DNA from: Globodera rostochiensis
Lineage: Eukaryota > Nematoda > Chromadorea > Rhabditida > Heteroderidae
Reading direction: 5' to 3'
NCBI GenBank assembly: GCA_018350325.1
Contig: JAEVLN010000011.1
Location: forward strand, 2,352,449-2,416,448
DNA length: 64,000 nt
The notes under the pieces were generated by a model. That model was not told the origin of the DNA. It ran no database searches and saw only the letters and a program-made list of their open reading frames with translations. The first letter of the stretch is position 1. Every line of letters starts with the position of its first letter. Below, one piece after another: positions 14,346 through 26,279 of this stretch. The position numbers and the translations under genes are program-made.

Positions 14346-17300
14346 TCAACTTTTGTTGTGTGCCAAAAGCCATTCGTCGCTGATCAGCGGCGTTGCTTGT
14401 TCATCGTAAAGCATATAAACAGCGAATGTGACGGTGAACACACTGAACGCCAATTTCAGCACTTTTTCGATCATTCTGAATGGCATTATTATTTATTGAT
14501 TGATTGGGTTGGACGTGTGTCATTTTGCCAATTTTGAAATGTTTAAACATTGCCTCGAAAGCAATCGCCACTCCGCGCGGATGCTCCTCTGATGTTCCTG
14601 GGCCATCAACGACAGTCGAATGGCGCGGACGGTGGCAACAATGTCCGCTTAAAGGGCGCCAAATTCAAATCCAAAACGAATTCCCATTATACGAATGGCA
14701 TCATCGGCTTTTGTCGGCGTATTGAACGCACCGCAAAAGGCGGCGGCGGCGGAATGTCTCGAAGAGAAAAGGTCGCAAAAGTGCTGAAAATGAAAGACTT
14801 TTGGAGCCGAAATCGTCGAGCTTAACTCGATGTCCACTCCGAACCAATTGCTCACCTCGCGTTCAAGCTGGTCCCCCCTATAAATGTGCTCTTTTCGGTC
14901 TCCGCCGCGCGTCCCATCGTTGTTCCATGCCGTCGTTGAACCGCAGCCACACATTGGCACTTTGTTTGGCTGTCCGTTCATCGGCTGGCATTGTTTCGTC
15001 ATGTTGCTGTCCGTCCATTGGAATTGATTTGGTTGATGGAAAGCCGTTGCCGTCCTCGGGTTAACCACCAGCGCGGCATTTGTCGACGTCGGTCTGTACA
15101 GAAAACTTGGCCGATCGTCCGCCTTGTCCAGCAGCTGATCCTGAATATGGCAAAGGCAACGGAATGTAAAGCACAAAATTCACTGACAAATTTGCGCATT
15201 CGTTGGCGAATGCTTTGCTGCGTGCAGCGTAATTCGCGGCCCAAAAGATGGCGCACCAAAAAGTTGCCGCGGGCGTTCACTCGCATCAGCCAACGGCGTA
15301 AGCGTCGCGGAATTGTCCTTCCCGAATTGCCCTGGGGGGAAAATTTGGGTATTTTGAGTTAAAGTGGGTAATTTGTTGATTTGCTTGCCTTAAATACAAA
15401 GAGGCTCTTGGATTTAAAACAGCAATTAAGGGGTACTAATTGATCTCCATTACGACAAATCAATTAACATTTTCATAAATAAAATTAATTTAATTTTCCC
15501 ACTTGCATTTGAAGACCCAATGTCCACGTTGTGACATAAGTGGCCGTGAATTGAATGCAAATCAGACCTAAACCGGCATTTTTTCGGGGGTTTTTACGAA
15601 CATTTGGCGTACCGATGTAATATTGGCCAAGGACGGGCACTGTGTTGGAAGTGGCCGGCAATTTGTCCGAAACCATCATCACTAAACGGCACAATTATTT
15701 TGTTGATTGGATAACTAATGATAATTAATGGTCAGAATTTATGCTAAAGGATTTTGTGTATAGCTGAGATTTATATGCAAATGCATATTTGCATGAACAA
15801 AATGCTTCGAAGAATACAAAAATAGAATTTAATTATTTGATTTAACATTAAAAAAAGAAATTTACTTATTAAGTAAAATTACTACACTTTTGGCCCTTTT
15901 GGTGCATATAAATGCCCAGAGCCTCTAATAATGAGAGATGGTGCCATCCATTTACAATTGCTGGTTTTTATTGCTCGGCACAAAAATTATTAATTATTAA
16001 AAATGATTTTCGTTCAACGCTATCCCCCCCCCCCCGCGGGCTTACAAATGAGTGCCAATGACAGAAGTGACGTCACTCCAAGGCTAACCTAAAATTTGGA
16101 AACGAATTAAAACCATCAGCTTACAAAATTTCGCACCTTTTCCGTATTTTCTCCGGTGGTTGAGTGCGGTGTGAAGAAGCCGACCACCGTAATTGTCGTG
16201 ATCAGTGCCGACGGCATAATCAGCGTGAACAAATAATAGGACGGGTTGCGTTTGATGGAGAAATAATAGCAAATGTCCGGGTACGGGTTGGGACAACAGT
16301 CGTACCATCTCAAATAAAAATAATTATGCCTTTTTTGTTCTTAAAGCATCATTAATCAGTGATGTCCCGGTTTCGGTACCAAAGCCGGGTCCAGTTCCCA
16401 AACCGAAATTATAAAACGATTAGAAAAAATGAAGCCGGGACGGGACATCATTGTTCATAAACAACAATTGCCGACTTGAGGTTGGATCGGGTCCGAAAGT
16501 CGATTAGATCCCATTCCATGTTGGGGATGTAGTACGTCAGCGGCGTGGTCTGCATGAAGGATGGAGCCTTTGAGTTTTGCCGTGCCGACGAGTCCGGCAC
16601 ATTGTTGGACTTTCGTTCAACGGATGATCTGTTGATGTTGCTGCGATTGAGGCCCATCCACAGCCCGGGGTCCTCCTCCGCCGGGCGAAGCATCACCTGA
16701 CAGTTTGTTTTGATGAACCGATCAATTGATTGATTTGATCGGTTGATTGATCGGTTGACCGATCAAATTATATTTGATCGGTTGACCGATTGGTTGATTA
16801 ATTTGATCGGTTGACCGATCAATTGATTGATTTGATCAGTTGATCGATCGATTGATTGATAAGCGGTGCTAAATTAAGCCAAGATGATCTACAAATCTCC
16901 GAGTTGGAAACGTACTACCTGGGACCCGTCATAACTCCAGGAGGCCAGCATCAGATGGCAGATCTGCTGATCAAATGGAAACCGGTGCTTAAGGACGGAT
17001 GTGTGTTCGAGACCATTTGGCGGTGATTGACCCAGACCAGGTTCAGATGGCATGTGATGTCGGTGATGATGGCACGGAACAGGGACACGCGCCCGTCATG
17101 TTGCACAAGCGCGTTGGTCATCATCTCACTCTCGCGCACGTTCATGTTGGCACTTTGCATGTGAATATTGTGCTCCCACCCAATCAAAATGCATAAATAT
17201 GCTTAGAAGAATGAACGGGCATCGGATAAGCAAAAACTGATCGGATTTTGTTCCCCCAATTAATTTGGTGATCGATAAGAGCGGACTTGTTGTAGACGAG

Positions 17301-17626
17301 CAGATCAGGGCGCCAGATCATATCCACCGGTATGTGAAGCTGACGGATTTCGCCAAATTTGGACGGATCCCAACGCAAAAATTCGTCGCGCCAATACTGT
17401 AAAAAAGAAATTGGGAAATCCGGACATCTTTTTGCGCCACCTCCTCCAACCAGCAGTACACAGTGATGATTTGGTCGTTTTCCTTGACCTTCTGAATTTG
17501 TTTGAAGTACAGCTGCACCGCCACATTGGTCACTGTCCGTTCGTCCAGCACCGGCCTCAACTCTTTTTTGTAATGTTCGAACAGATGCTCAAGCAGTTCA
17601 CGCTGTTGGAGACTGCACCGCACTAA
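14346..17626 (-). CDS. Alpha-type Cys-loop ligand-gated cation channel subunit (5' end incomplete)
   Basis: A pentameric ligand-gated channel subunit of the nicotinic acetylcholine receptor class. Minus-strand exons include 17626-17441, 17396-17287, 17152-17038, 16987-16919, 16696-16476, 16308-16137 and 16088-16046, and they join in phase. Features in order: RWDPSKFGEIRQLHIP and IWRPDLLVYN; a Cys-loop with exactly 13 residues between cysteines (C-HLNLHRFPFDQQI-C); the vicinal cysteines of an alpha subunit (WYDCCPNPYPD); M1 YLFTLIMPSALITTITVVGF; M2 EKVSLGVTSLLSLALI, with no anion-type Pro-Ala-Arg; M3 YVTTWTLGLQ; and M4 KLAFSVFTVTFAVYML. It ends with TGA at 14346. The extracellular part has an unusual insert of about 50 residues before YYIPNMEWDLIDF. 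The exons of the cytoplasmic loop (14700-15350) are only roughly placed. The signal peptide exon was not identified. Confidence 0.85.
16358..16452. repeat. Short inverted-repeat element in receptor intron
   Basis: The left end gatgtcccggtttcgg pairs with the right end, whose reverse complement is gatgtcccgtcccggctt. It is about 90 bp long and lies in the intron just downstream of the exon that ends at 16476. The CCCG-rich ends resemble the sub-terminal repeats of the larger element at 42115-42795. Confidence 0.4.
16722..16862. repeat. gatcggttga/ttgatt simple repeat
   Basis: Degenerate tandem copies of gatcggttgatt- and gaccgatcaa-like words fill this intron of the receptor gene. The words are partly palindromic (tgatcggttgaccgatca). 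No coding potential. Confidence 0.6.
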
Positions 17627-18515
17627 CTGATCAGAAATTGAAAATACTTTGAGTGAAACTGATGCATTGATCAAAATTGAGGGAGCAATTCCCGAGTCCA
17701 ATAATCCCGAAACAAAAAGTTGCTACAAAAAGCATCGAATTCAAATGCAATAATCATGCACAGCTTATAAAAGGACAAACCCTTTGGCAAAGGAACAAAT
17801 GGAGTGCAACGATAAATAATGTCGCCGGAGGGGGAGAACAAAAAATTCTCGAAGGATTAAAACGGCGGCTTTTTACTTTTGTTAAATTCATCTTTTTTGC
17901 TATAAATAAGTGTGACAAAGAAAGGCTTTCAAATTATGGAATTTTAAATTGACAATGGACGGAATTTTGAATTTTGAGAGTGCTTAAACGATTTCTGAAG
18001 TGGGCTTAGAGCGGGGGGGGGTATTTTTGAGGGGTTAAGTGAGCCAAAGGGATGGAAAAGCGTAAATTTGGAAGGAAAAAAAGGCCAATAACCCATAAAA
18101 TTGTAAAAATGAAAGAAAAAAGCGCAAAAATGGGCACGGAAGAGGACTAATTAACCATCTAAAAATGGCATCGGAAGTGTGCGGGTTAGGGCGTTCGGAG
18201 ATGGCATAATGGGGCGATGGCATTGACGGGAAGAAAGAAGCGGTGGAAAGAACATTTAGAGCATTACGGAAGAGAATTGGAGGTTAATCTGATAAAATAT
18301 AATCTGATTTATTTGCTGGTCAGTATCGTTTTCAGCATTTTGAGTCCCTTTGACCCCCCGAAAATTTTTGAGCATAGCAAAAGATTTCAAACAAATTTAT
18401 ATTTTGAATTTGTGGGAAGAAAAAGAAATGGAAGGAACGATGGAAGGAAGCGTCGCATAAATAATAAAACGACGAGCCGCTAAAAGCGTAAATGAGTTGC
18501 GTCCATTAAATGGAA
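17627..18515. other. Upstream region of receptor gene, before the minisatellite
   Basis: No confident gene. The first exon and signal peptide of the receptor should lie here or beyond. A minus-strand frame at 18035-18223 has a hydrophobic stretch (PFLRFFLSFLQFYGLLAFF), but its N-terminal arm is too long for a standard signal peptide and no in-phase join was shown. Confidence 0.35.
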
Positions 18516-18516
18516 G

Positions 18517-21500
18517 GGCTTTCAAAAAGAAGAAGCATCCGCTTCCATCCAAAAAGAAGAAGCATCCGCTTCCATCTAAAAAGAAGAAGCATCCACTTCC
18601 ATCCAAAAGAAGAAGCGTCCGCTTCCATCCAAAAGAAGAAGCATCCACTTCCATCCAAAAGAAGAAGCGTCCGCTTCCATCCAAAAGAAGAAGCATCCGC
18701 TTCCATCCAAAAGAAGAAGCATCCGCTTCCATCCAAAAAGAAGAAGCATCCGCTTCCATCCAAAAAGAAGAAGCATCCGCTTCCATCCAAAAGAAGAAGC
18801 ATCCTCTTCCATCCAAAAAGAAGAAGCATCCGCTTCCATCCAAAAGAAGAAGCATCCGCTTCCATCCAAAAGAAGAAGCATCCGCTTCCATCCAAAAGAA
18901 GAAGCATCCGCTTCCATCCAAAAGAAGAAGCATCCGCTTCCATCCAAAAGAAGAAGCATCCGCTTCCATCCAAAAGAAGAAGCATCCGCTTCCATCCAAA
19001 AAGAAGAAGCATCCGCTTCCATCCAAAAAGAAGAAGCATCCGCTTCCATCCAAAAAGAAGAAGCATCCGCTTCCATCCAAAAGAAGAAGCATTCGCTTCC
19101 ATCCAAAAGAAGAAGCATCCGCTTCCATCCAAAAGAAGAAGCATCCGCTTCCATCCAAAAGAAGAAACCGCTTCCATCCAAAAGAAGAAGCATCCGCTTC
19201 CATCCAAAAGAAGAAGCATCCGCTTCCATCCAAAAGAAGAAGCATCCGCTTCCATCCAAAAAGAAGAAGCATCCGCTTCCATCCAAAAGAAGAAGCATCC
19301 GCTTCCATCCAAAAGAAGAAGCATCCGCTTCCATCCAAAAGAAGAAGCGTCCGCTTCCATCCAAAAGAAGAAGCATCCGCTTCCATCCAAAAGAAGAAGC
19401 ATCCGCTTCCATCCAAAAAGAAGAAGCATCCGCTTCCATCCAAAAAGAAGAAGCATCCGCTTCCATCCAAAAGAAGAAGCATCCGCTTCCATCCAAAAGA
19501 AGAAGCATCCGCTTCCATCCAAAAGAAAAAGCAACCGCTTCCATCCAAAAGAAGAAGCATCCGCTTCCATCCAAAAAGAAGAAGCATCCGCCTCCATCCA
19601 AAAGAAGAAGCATCCGCTTCCATCCAAAAGAAGAAGCATCCGCTTCCATCCAAAAGAAAAAGCAACCGCTTCCATCCAAAAGAAGAAGCATCCGCTTCCA
19701 TCCAAAAGAAGAAGCATCCGCTTCCATCCAAAAGAAGAAGCATCCGCTTCCATCCAAAAAGAAGAAGCTTCCATTCCATCCAAAAAGAAGAAGCATCCGC
19801 TTCCATCCAAAAGAAGAAGCATCCGCTTCCATCCAAAAGAAGAAGCATCCGCTTCCATCCAAAAGAAAAAGCAACCGCTTCCATCCAAAAGAAGAAGCAT
19901 CCGCTTCCATCCAAAAAGAAGAAGCATCCGCCTCCATCCAAAAGAAGAAGCATCCGCTTCCATCCAAAAGAAGAAGCATCCGCTTCCATCCAAAAGAAAA
20001 AGCAACCGCTTCCATCCAAAAGAAGAAGCATCCGCTTCCATCCAAAAGAAGAAGCATCCGCTTCCATCCAAAAGAAGAAGCATCCGCTTCCATCCAAAAG
20101 AAGAAGCATCCGCTTCCATCCAAAAGAAGAAGCATCCGCTTCCATCCAAAAGAAGAAGCATCCGCTTCCATCCACAAAGAAGAAGCATCCGCTTCCATCC
20201 ACAAAAGAAGAAGCATCCGCTTCCATCCAAAAGAAGAGCATCCGTTCCATCCAAAAGAAGAAGCATCCGCTTCCATCCAAAAGAAGAAGCATCCGCTTCC
20301 ATCCAAAAGAAGAAGCATCCGCTTCCATCCAAAAGAAGAAGCATCCGCTTCCATCCAAAAAGAAGAAGCATCCGCTTCCATCCAAAAGAAGAAGCATCCG
20401 CTTCCATCCAAAAGAAGAAGCATCCGCTTCCATCCAAAAGAAGAAGCATCCGCTTCCATCCAAAAGAAGAAGCATCCGCTTCCATCCAAAAAGAAGAAGC
20501 ATCCGCTTCCATCCAAAAGAAGAAGCATCCGCTTCCATCCAAAAGAAGAAGCATCCGCTTCCATCCAAAAAGAAGAAGCATCCGCTTCCATCCAAAAGAA
20601 GAAGCATCCGCTTCCATCCAAAAGAAGAAGCATCCGCTTCCATCCAAAAGAAGAAGCATCCGCTTCCATCCAAAAGAAAAAGCAACCGCTTCCATCCAAA
20701 AGAAGAAGCATCCGCTTCCATCCAAAAAGAAGAAGCATCCGCCTCCATCCAAAAGAAGAAGCATCCGCTTCCATCCAAAAGAAGAAGCATCCGCTTCCAT
20801 CCAAAAGAAGAAGCATCCGCTTCCATCCAAAAAGAAGAAGCATCCGCTTCCATCCAAAAAGAAGAAGCATCCGCTTCCATCCAAAAGAAGAAGCATCCGC
20901 TTCCATCCAAAAAGAAGAAGCATCCGCTTCCATCCAAAAGAAGAAGCATCCGCTTCCATCCAAAAAGAAGAAGCATCCGCTTCCATCCAAAAGAAGAAGC
21001 ATCCGCTTCCATCCAAAAAGAAGAAGCATCCGCTTCCATCCAAAAAGAAGAAGCATCCGCTTCCATCCAAAAGAAGAAGCGTCCGCTTCCATCCAAAAGA
21101 AGAAGCATCCGCTTCCATCCAAAAGAAGAAGCATCCGCTTCCATCCAAAAAGAAGAAGCATCCGCTTCCATCCAAAAAGAAGAAGCATCCGCTTCCATCC
21201 AAAAGAAGAAGCATCCGCTTCCATCCAAAAGAAGAAGCATCCGCTTCCATCCAAAAGAAAAAGCAACCGCTTCCATCCAAAAGAAGAAGCATCCGCTTCC
21301 ATCCAAAAAGAAGAAGCATCCGCCTCCATCCAAAAGAAGAAGCATCCGCTTCCATCCAAAAGAAGAAGCATCCGCTTCCATCCAAAAGAAAAAGCAACCG
21401 CTTCCATCCAAAAGAAGAAGCATCCGCTTCCATCCAAAAGAAGAAGCATCCGCTTCCATCCAAAAGAAGAAGCATCCGCTTCCATCCAAAAAGAAGAAGC

Positions 21501-21827
21501 TTCCATTCCATCCAAAAAGAAGAAGCATCCGCTTCCATCCAAAAGAAGAAGCATCCGCTTCCATCCAAAAGAAGAAGCATCCGCTTCCATCCAAAAGAAA
21601 AAGCAACCGCTTCCATCCAAAAGAAGAAGCATCCGCTTCCATCCAAAAAGAAGAAGCATCCGCCTCCATCCAAAAGAAGAAGCATCCGCTTCCATCCAAA
21701 AGAAGAAGCATCCGCTTCCATCCAAAAGAAAAAGCAACCGCTTCCATCCAAAAGAAGAAGCATCCGCTTCCATCCAAAAGAAGAAGCATCCGCTTCCATC
21801 CAAAAGAAGAAGCTTCCATTCCATCAG
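18517..21827. repeat. 3.3 kb minisatellite, 26/27-bp unit
   Basis: About 125 head-to-tail copies of a unit reading catccgcttccatccaaaa followed by gaagaag. The unit is 26 bp, with a common 27-bp variant carrying one extra A before gaagaag. Diverged variants recur in blocks: one with gaaaaagcaacc, one with gcctcc, one with gaagcttccattcc. None of the common units contains a stop codon in any frame on either strand. Uninterrupted frames of over 1,000 codons therefore run on both strands, coding for Lys/Ser/His/Pro-rich or Phe/Leu/Gly-rich repeats. They have no start context, no splice signals and no known domain, so I treat them as non-coding. Confidence 0.95.
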
Positions 21828-22424
21828 CGTCCATTTGGCCATCTTTTTACCACAGTTTCTCTCCATTTTACCCACAAAACATTTGTCCTTCCCTGTCCTT
21901 TTCTTCCAAAGGTTGGGGCCAGACGGCACTTCCACCAGGGCCTCCCTCCCCCCCCCCGCCAAATATGCCATTTTTGAATTATTAATAAGCAAATTGTTAA
22001 TGGATTTGTCTGTGCGTTACTCTCTCGACGGGTGCATTTCCCGTGGCCATGCTTCAGCGATCGCTTTATTCTGTCGCTTTATTCTGTCGGTTGGTTGTCG
22101 TCCATTGCGATTGTGTGAAAAGATTGGGGAAACAATTCTTTTGTTTATACCTCCAACCAAATGTTCGGTTAGGTTAATAAAAGTTATTCAGACTGTGACA
22201 TAAATCGATCGGATTTATTGTTAAAATATTCGATTCTGAAATTTGAATGCTCCAACGATTTATTTCAGGAATAATTGAATACAACAATGTCTCGACGACG
22301 ACCTGTGGTTTTAAGCTGTATTATGTGATCTGATCCTGCTCTGATTTGCAAACATTCAAACGTCTTATGATCGGGAGCTGATCAGATCATTCTCGAGGTC
22401 CGATCAGACCAGAGAACATTAGTT
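21828..22424. other. Spacer between minisatellite and MFSD8-like gene
   Basis: Unique sequence with a short C run near 21950 and several gatc-rich words (22360-22410). No conserved exon or RNA gene was recognised. Confidence 0.4.
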
Positions 22425-25298
22425 TCAGGTAATGCTTCCGGTGAACGATTGCTTCGCAATTTGCCGATTCCGGTCGGAAGAAGTGCTCTCCCGGTCCGTC
22501 CATCCGTCGGCCATTTTCAGTGGCACAAGGCGCGAATAGAAGCCGAGCCAAAGGGCAATCATTAGCACAATTTCACCAACTTCCAGCAACCAAATGGCAC
22601 GGGGACCGTAGCGAATGTAAAGAAAGCTGAAACTTGGTGTTGATTAGCGTGAACCGGTCTCCAGTCTCGGTCGAGTTTTAGTTCGAGAATTGAATTCAAG
22701 ACTCCTAACTGTCGACTTTGTTATTGTGGGGTCAAGAGTCTCGACTTTCGAGCCTTCCTTCTTCCCACCAACCCACCCGATAAGCAGCGGACCCAACATT
22801 CGTCCAACACCGCCGTACATCTCCAGCATTCCCTGCTGTTTGGACTGCATGCGGGGCCCAATAATATGCGAGAAAAGAGTGTTCATTGTGACGTTAATGT
22901 TGGAGAAGGCCAATCCGATGCAGGAGATTATGGCCACCTCAAAAATGAGAAGAATCATTTGGAGCATTTTGGCTCCAAAAAGGCACTCCCAATGAATTAG
23001 CACGTACGTAATACACCCACACGTTGACGCGCGTCGTGCCATCGCACCAATTCATTCGACTCACATCGCACCCCAACGAGAAAGTGCCATTGGAAGGCAT
23101 GGAAGCGTTGGTTATGACTGAACACATTGGATGCGATGGAAAACAAATTCAAAATTTAGCAGTGATGCTCAGGGGTTAGAATTGGTCGAGACTCAATCTT
23201 ATCTTTAGGATTAGCCTCTCAAGACTTGCTCTCGAGACTTGTTGTACCACGGAATCGTGATCAGCATTACCGAGCACTGAAGGAGGTCGAGAGAAACCAA
23301 AGATTGAAGTAATTCCTCCAATCGGCCATCAAACCGTTTGAGCACCACAACTTCTTAGCTAACCTGAACCATCAAATTTGTGCACATTTTCCGGAAGAAA
23401 TGGCCAAGAAAATGTGACCAAATGGAACAAAAGGAGGGCACCCAACGAGCAGAGACAGCACAACCGATCGTTCACTCTGAACATTCGAAAAAGATTTTTG
23501 AAGAATAATGTTCTTCCAGGTGCCATTTGTCTTGGAAAAACTACCCAAAAATTTGGCAATGATCAGATGCCTAATTAGATCAAGGTGTCATATAATTCGA
23601 GTTCCGATTAGTCCCTTTGTCGGTTACCTTTTGCCCAAATCAAAAGCAATGTAAGCGATGTAGACGAGCAGTGCGATGATGCCACGCAAAGAATGGGCGA
23701 TGGACTCGTAGAACACCACCTCTTCAGGCGTCCACAAGAACATCATCATCGCGTACGCAGTGCCAATCCCAAAATTACAAAAATTAAAAATTCCAACCCA
23801 AAATCCATTAAATATGCCTCCCACCCAATACTAATTAATTAACAAATAAATATTCACGTCTCGATATTTGTGTAAATAAAGTATTGGGTGAATCGCATCG
23901 CGTAGCACACGCCCACGGCCCAGCGGTCGTACGGCGGCACTGCCGGCGCCGCCGCTTCGACGGCCTTTTTCTGAAAGTTGCCCGCGGGCAATTTACAAAA
24001 AAAATTTACAAATTCTTTTGGAAGGGATTTTATTTAAAAACGACAACTTATTGTTATTATATATATTTAAAAGTTAATAAAAATACCGTACATTGTTCGA
24101 CTTTTTTTGTCCGACAATTCCGACGTAAGTTTCTTGGAACCAGAACAGCTGTAAAAATAAAAATGTCGTCTTTCTGATTCAGAAAAGCTTGCCATCAGAA
24201 ATATCAAAATGACGTTGACGAGCGATGCGAACAGTGCCGGCACAGTGAACATGGAAATGTTTAGGCAAAAGCGTGAGCCGAACGCGCACAATGGCACCCC
24301 GGGGTAATCGATAAATGTGAAAAGCATTTGGAGCGCTAAATTTTAAAAACCTTTTAAACCAAAAATCAATTTTTCAAAACGTTTGATCAGTGAATGATCA
24401 CTTTCCCCATTTTACGTCAATAATTTAAGCAAAACTTGTCGAGAATACAAAGAAATGGACTCCCATTTTATATTGAAATGTTTTGACCTGGACCCAATGT
24501 AACGCCCATCGCTACGCCTCCGGTGATGAACGCCGTCGCTTTGGTTCGGTCTTTGGTCACACTGGCGGACGACGCAAAAGACTTTAGCAGGCCAACCCAA
24601 AATTTAAATTTTTGAATTTTCTCTTTGTTAAAATCGCTTCTCCGACCTGCGCCCATCCGATGCCGGCAATAAAACGAGAGACGACCATAACATAACGCGT
24701 CTGTTCGGTGGGGAACAATTCAACCAAAAAGTACATAAAGTTGCCGACGAACATCGTCAAGTTGCAAAAGATTCTAAATTATTCAAAAATTAAAATAAAT
24801 GTGCCAATTTATGTAAGCCGAACAGTGGCGGCTTAAGCTTCCCAATTCGATTTGACCAAATGCCGAGAATTGGCGAGGCGATGATTTGGGACACCGAATA
24901 CATGGCAATCACCAGGCCAAAGAAGCCTACCGTCACCGACTTATCCAACTGTAAATTTGGGGAGTCATTCACTAAACGCCACGTCAATCCATTGAATAAA
25001 TGATTTTTTGGGTTTTTTTGGAAATTGTCCGAAAAGATTAAAAAGGTTTTGATGCCTTTGCCAAGGCTTAATACCCCACAATACGAACAATGCGCATGAA
25101 CGGCCACATGGAGGTAAGAAACATTGTGAATTGGACGGAGGAGGAGAAGGTAAAAAAAGTGCACAAGTAAATGAGTCCCCAGGCGGTCTTTGGCTGTCGT
25201 TTGTCCGTCGCCGCCTCCGGGCACTTTTCCGTTGTCGCCGGCGGCTGTTGTTGCCCATTCAACGGCGAAATTTTATAAGAGCCGCTCGATTTGGCCAT
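22425..25298 (-). CDS. MFSD8: MFSD8/CLN7-like major facilitator transporter
   Basis: A major facilitator superfamily membrane transporter. The closest family by wording is MFSD8 (CLN7), a lysosomal membrane protein. The start at 25298 gives an MAKSSGSYKISPLNG N-terminus, then TM1 (FTFSSSVQFTMFLTSMWPFM). Further exons give SVTVGFFGLVIAMYSVSQ, then ASPILGIWSNRIGKLKPPLF, corresponding to the A-motif loop of the family. Next come FPTEQTRYVMVVSRFIAGIG, KDRTKATAFITGGVAMGVTL and TPEEVVFYESIAHSLRGII, then TLFSHIIGPRMQSKQQGMLE, YGGVGRMLGPLLIGW, and the last exon FLYIRYGPRAIWLLEVGEI, ending at 22425. Exon order and spacing follow twelve membrane helices. Some boundaries are approximate. Lysosomal location and substrate are inference from the family. 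Confidence 0.8.
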
Positions 25299-26279
25299 TG
25301 CGGTGAAGGGAGAAGCTGTGGGGTCAGCGTAAAATGAAATAAATGAAAATGATAAGAAATTGGGGGAGGAGGGGGGGCTGAACAGAGAACGGACGGACGA
25401 AGCCTAATTAACGTAAGTGATTAGATGATGATGATAATTAGGGAACAGCCTCCTACCCCGAGGGGCCAATCACTCACTGCCTTTTGGGGACCGGAGGAAT
25501 TACAAATGGAATTGTACCGGAGATCAACGACAAACCTTCAGCAGGCAGGCATCCCCGACCGATGAAGGAGCAAAATGGGACGAGATCCGTTTCATGAGGG
25601 ATCCGTGATCAGCGAATGTTGAAGAGGAAAAATCAGGATTAGAGTTTGGGATGAGGTCCAAACTGTCAAACAGCATCCTTGACAAATGATCGAGTAAACT
25701 GGAACAACTGGAACACAACTACCGATCGGAGTGCCAAAGGCGAGGTGAGCGGCGATTGGCTTTCAGTGATCAGTAACATAAAAGTTATTCAAACTGTCGC
25801 AGAAGGACTTTTTGGGTCGGGTCGCTGTTGGAGAGGAGGAGTTTCAGTCTCCGGCCATTCGGTCAAAGGTACAAAGCCCCAAAGATAAGAAGCATAATTA
25901 TCAATTTCGCTTTTGTTCGCTAACGTAAATCAACACACATCTTTTTACCAAACTTCAACATATTTAATTCAATTCATCACCAATTGTCGTCATTTTAATG
26001 TTTTTGCCCATTTTGGTGGCTTGAAGTTGAACTGATTAAATTTTATGGTCGTTGATAAGTCGGGAAAATTCATAAATTCATCAAAATGAGTATTATAATT
26101 TTATTTTGTATTCCCAAAGATAAGAATTGTGATGAATGTTGTTCTTCTTTTTATTAAAAAATATTTATGGGCCAAGAAAACCGTTTTAAAAACTCTAAAA
26201 TATTATTTTTAACGAACTTCAGCGCAATCAAGAAGTACGCGCACAAAAAAGGAGTATGGAGTGATCAGATGGAAAATGT
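25299..26279. other. Intergenic region without recognised gene
   Basis: Lies upstream of the MFSD8-like gene and downstream of the Gly/Cys-rich gene. It contains a gatgatgat run near 25427 and AT-rich tracts at 25930-26160. No conserved exon seen. Confidence 0.45.

Noticed and set aside
14550..15362. Plus-strand frames over the receptor's cytoplasmic loop
   Set aside because: They have no family resemblance, while the minus strand carries the receptor's M3-M4 loop and M4.
18397..21992. Overlapping giant reading frames of more than 1,000 codons on both strands
   Set aside because: They are by-products of a stop-free 26/27-bp minisatellite; there is no start context, splice structure or domain, and the frames overlap in nearly every phase.
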